Shown here piece after piece: positions 62,101 through 64,000 of a stretch of DNA of 64,000 bases. The position numbers were made by a program, and so were the translations under genes. The stretch is from contig NZ_CP070982.1 in assembly GCF_018417595.1 (NCBI RefSeq), forward strand, positions 1,203,501-1,267,500, in the 5' to 3' direction. The notes beneath the pieces are model-generated. The model was not told the origin of the DNA and did not search any database. It worked only from the letters and a program-made list of their open reading frames with translations. Every line of letters begins with the position of its first letter. Position 1 is the first letter of the stretch. Source of the DNA: Pseudomonas entomophila (lineage in GTDB: Bacteria > Pseudomonadota > Gammaproteobacteria > Pseudomonadales > Pseudomonadaceae).

Positions 62101-64000
62101 GGCATGGAACAGCAGGTTTTGCAGCCGCAGGATCAGGCGATGGGGCGCCACCAGGCATTCGCGCCGAAACGCTTGCGCATGGTCGCCTTCATCGGTGCCC
62201 AGGAAGGCCTGGGTGATCGCCGCCTCGTATTGCCCGGCAAGGTCCAGCTCGTGGGCCAGCGTTCGCAGGTAGGCGGCGTCGAGGCCTGCCTGCAAGGTCT
62301 GCTCCAGGGCTGCATCGGCCGGCTCCAGTCTCAGGCGCAGGAAACGCAGGCGATCGTGCATCGTGTCATCGATGTTCTCCAGCAACAGGGTCTCCAGCGC
62401 CACCGTCACCCGCTCGTCACTGGCTTTGAGCACCGCCTTGAACGGCGTGCCTGGGGCGCCGCTGCCGGCAATCAGGTCCTTGCCTGAGTAGGTTGTGCTG
62501 ACGGGTATGTCGAGTTCGATGCGGTGTTCGGCAAAGCCGTCGAAATCCTGTTTCAGGCGTTTGGCGAGTCGGGCCAGGCAGAACTGCCGGCGTTCCGGCA
62601 GGTCGCGACGAATCAGTGCCTGGGCCTTGCGCAACGATGCGAGGTAATCCTGGACGAGCGTGCGCAGGGGCTGACGGTCGTGGGCAGGGATCTTCGTCAG
62701 GCCCGCTAGCGCGTTACCGACTTGCGTGAGGATGTCCTGCTGCGCTTGATGCATCCGCAGGGCGGTTTCGCGGGCGGCGTGACGTGGCACTTGCAGGTTC
62801 AGGGCAAGTGCCTCCTTTAGCCGCGGCAGGGCCTGCGCCGCGGCGGGAAGGCCCTGACTGGCTTGCAAGTTGTCCTTTTGCTGACGGCTGGCTGCCAGCA
62901 AATCGTTCAGCGTGTGGCCGATCGGATCATCGGGTAGCGCCTTCAATCGTACCGACAAGCCAGCGCTCAAGCAGCCCTCCAGTTGCTGCAGGCTCTGGCA
63001 GAACAGCAGCCCGCCATGCTCGCCGAACCAGTACAGCAGCAGGCCATGCGCGGTGTCGGGGGTGTCCAGCAGCGTCTTGGCCGTGATTGCCAGGGCGCCC
63101 AGCAGCAGGGTGGCACTTGGCTGCTCGATGGACGCAGCACTGGCCTGCGGCACCAGTTCGACCTGGGCGGCCACCGCGTCACTGGCGGAAGCGGTGAACA
63201 GGGTCCGCACCCAATTTAACTGTCGTTCGTCGAGCTGGCCCAGTGCATGCTGGAGCTGAGCATGGGCAAGCAAGCCGTCGCGGTGAGCGTCGACCAATGC
63301 TGTGCTTGCGGTCACCGGGTGCGCGTCGGAGTGCCATTTTGCGGATGCGGTCACTGCGTCGACCAGTGCCTGGGTGGTGTTCCTGGCTGTCAGTAGTGCG
63401 GCCTGCTGGCGTTGGCATTGCTGTAGTTGCGCCGCGGGCAGGGCGTCCAGCATTTCGAGTTGGCCCGCGATCAGTTGCGTTCGTAGAGCAGGGGCCAGGT
63501 CGAGGCTGAGGTTGCCGAAGTCGAACAGAGAGGGGCGGGCTGAAAGCGGCTGTGCAAGCTCGTCACCCTCGGGGGCTGGGGCAAACACCTGGCTGTCGCG
63601 CCAGGCATGCTCCACCAGGTCGGCCGCGGCCAGGCTGTTGGCGGCATGGGTTTCGAGCTGAGCGCCGGCCGGCGCCGCCAGGGTGTTCATCAGCGTGGCT
63701 TCGAGGTGCTTGAACAGTGCGTCGAAGCCCAGGCCGATTCCGTCCAGGTCGGTGTAGGTAATCGTATCCTGCTCTGTGGCCCGCAGGGCTGATTCAAGTG
63801 TCTCGCGGGTGGCGTAGGCCGTGAAGGGGCTTGTCTGTCGCGGTGCGTAGAGAACCTGGGGTGAATCGCCTTCGAGGCTGATGACCAGGGCGCCTGGCTG
63901 GCTTGAGGGGGCTTGGATCAGCACCTTTTTCTGCCTGTGGATTCGCCACTCAGGGTTTTCCAACAGGCCGACGAGCGGTTGTCGATGCTCTTCGGCCAGT
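59104..64000 (-). CDS. Very large dermonecrotic-toxin-type (DUF6543-like) protein, 5' end outside the window
   Basis: At least 1,631 residues are visible; the frame stays open to the right edge (visible start LAEEHRQPLVGLLENPEWRI), so the start is missing. The visible part contains a long, mostly helical region, a stretch with FKLALGLIPVLGLPVSLYDL and further hydrophobic helices near DNA 61,400-61,560, which could insert into membranes, and the pattern common to Pseudomonas dermonecrotic-toxin-domain proteins (TTYSGKDLIAGSGAP, LLENIDDTMHDRLRFLRLRL). The C-terminal third is charged and coiled-coil-like. I cannot identify a catalytic site. A secreted or cell-surface toxin, or an Mcf-like insecticidal protein, is possible. 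No dedicated secretion genes are visible. Confidence 0.75.
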   Translation of the reverse strand, partial: LAEEHRQPLVGLLENPEWRIHRQKKVLIQAPSSQPGALVISLEGDSPQVLYAPRQTSPFTAYATRETLESALRATEQDTITYTDLDGIGLGFDALFKHLEATLMNTLAAPAGAQLETHAANSLAAADLVEHAWRDSQVFAPAPEGDELAQPLSARPSLFDFGNLSLDLAPALRTQLIAGQLEMLDALPAAQLQQCQRQQAALLTARNTTQALVDAVTASAKWHSDAHPVTASTALVDAHRDGLLAHAQLQHALGQLDERQLNWVRTLFTASASDAVAAQVELVPQASAASIEQPSATLLLGALAITAKTLLDTPDTAHGLLLYWFGEHGGLLFCQSLQQLEGCLSAGLSVRLKALPDDPIGHTLNDLLAASRQQKDNLQASQGLPAAAQALPRLKEALALNLQVPRHAARETALRMHQAQQDILTQVGNALAGLTKIPAHDRQPLRTLVQDYLASLRKAQALIRRDLPERRQFCLARLAKRLKQDFDGFAEHRIELDIPVSTTYSGKDLIAGSGAPGTPFKAVLKASDERVTVALETLLLENIDDTMHDRLRFLRLRLEPADAALEQTLQAGLDAAYLRTLAHELDLAGQYEAAITQAFLGTDEGDHAQAFRRECLVAPHRLILRLQNLLFHASGHLDSASHAMLAQVIDAHSRADLQANGLDLRLLPARLTSGGPDTDGQPTTLAGVTFIEDRTHQSTLLYRPDHPSSPLRQFPTLEQARLSLFEGSVDSRERDYLASRALQGNPAAHRSRLDQAHANRFDGIIGVGVEWPATQSLAELQLDTHMGQLLQAHRGTSRSNLDLHVENLAAQAGKVLLGFKLALGLIPVLGLPVSLYDLYDASAGLIRALAAGNSVDVLDAIEQVLVSVVDIAMDALGGGVGTAAVGLRRSVRHYQLAQRPGSATASPRPWGTGHEPLAGLTGYQASEPVSLQGLPVAGTGRYQGIYRHTQGDYIEVQGHPYKVRWDEASHTWELSGNSGSAFKRAIALDENGQWNTHLALYGVHRLGAGAGGGQTLGRLADTLDPLWPAAVRERLPRWWRDQAYRRHNRLRDSINRDMPAFKDRTDALNQRMKRSFAAQDASDASLVGELQACIAEAKRIHADCLSFVEVSSARLRNNAQAQANDLAMLICDSHNRLGQMTQMRLAQTLDEVDRLRQVAREKANGLGGDLNAAQLMAATEEVLVFRVQMAEQRGKALAELDDLRRQVQAMRTWRRQVRQTAARREVFSHIDSELSNFTDHLLNYLDIAQLLGLLTKPVRSLDGAWLNLQYLMREPRADLDRALYAVHALGNARTSARQRGAILARSIDQMRQFKSRLGYWKTSYGEHFDAAQVQRLESTLDAYTQYARSLQQGTSQPQPVNRPGQRQPRVFETVQTHYLIGEADPHQPNTYRITGVNGRTEIYRQDASGKFTLTNPDTGAAATVRQATLDELRGEAGRHLDGLQAFTQKIEQYAAQGMDGASLEDLMRFKANDLEGLANRIARAAQSEPTLTRLDMASRNLIERGRTLRIEQIMKTREPNGAQLDYLVDQDVLLIEKTGTLVELKRTPDGRPDHLQEFRISDKRHAAPRTLWYAHVHFNKADPVFTDFIKAHLKTPAQRYLGSEWQASHVESIWRGDLNRAQALKHLAPHF

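Overview
The window is chromosomal DNA of a GC-rich gammaproteobacterium, most probably a Pseudomonas of the P. putida group. The basis is a TurA/MvaT-type H-NS protein encoded between sbcB and purU (the P. aeruginosa/P. putida gene order), a PcaR-controlled pca cluster, a McpG/PctA-type chemoreceptor, and many REP elements that share a GTAGGAGC head. No rRNA, tRNA, CRISPR array, transposase, integrase or plasmid gene was seen. The species assignment is inference.

Left part (1-20.7 kb) is mostly core genome: ornithine-lipid synthesis genes olsB/olsA at the edge; an acyl-CoA-dehydrogenase-like protein; an exported serine hydrolase with a small cysteine-rich partner; YceI plus a ClsB-type phospholipase-D enzyme; a DJ-1/PfpI protein; a GNAT enzyme; class I fumarase; an oxygenase-type ferredoxin reductase; pyruvate kinase PykA; a lipoprotein; a PilZ protein; exonuclease I; MvaT/TurA; PurU; a dCache chemoreceptor; a HerA/YjgR ATPase; and PitA.

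Middle part (21-35.5 kb) is a catabolic island for protocatechuate and its hydroaromatic precursors. pcaR is followed by pcaK, then pcaIJF and pcaT-pcaB-pcaD-pcaC on the same strand. A PQQ quinate dehydrogenase (quiA) and an OprB-type porin converge on the end of this cluster. Together they can take up quinate/shikimate or protocatechuate, oxidise in the periplasm, and carry protocatechuate to succinyl-CoA and acetyl-CoA. Ring cleavage (pcaGH) and the quinate dehydratase steps are not in the window. PcaR-like 15-bp operators lie before pcaR, pcaK and pcaI. A terminator-ended candidate small RNA diverges from pcaR.

Right part (35.7-64 kb) is more accessory. It has an orphan 1,809-residue TcB/SpvB-type toxin-complex protein carrying a striking pentapeptide-repeat insertion; a zinc-type TonB receptor with a His/Asp loop; VF530 and Pr6Pr small genes; a PadR-regulated siderophore-interacting protein; a class A PBP; an amino-acid permease; a glutamate-synthase-like FMN protein; a zinc-free L31 paralogue behind a Zur-like box; an Lhr-type helicase; a NUDIX hydrolase; MetR; and a very large dermonecrotic-toxin-type (DUF6543-like) protein running off the right edge. 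REP doublets (REPINs) with at least six different stems punctuate the intergenic spaces, and two genes take their stop codon from the REP itself. The best candidates for new biology are the pentapeptide insertion in the TcB protein, the candidate sRNA next to pcaR, and the REP-supplied stop codons.
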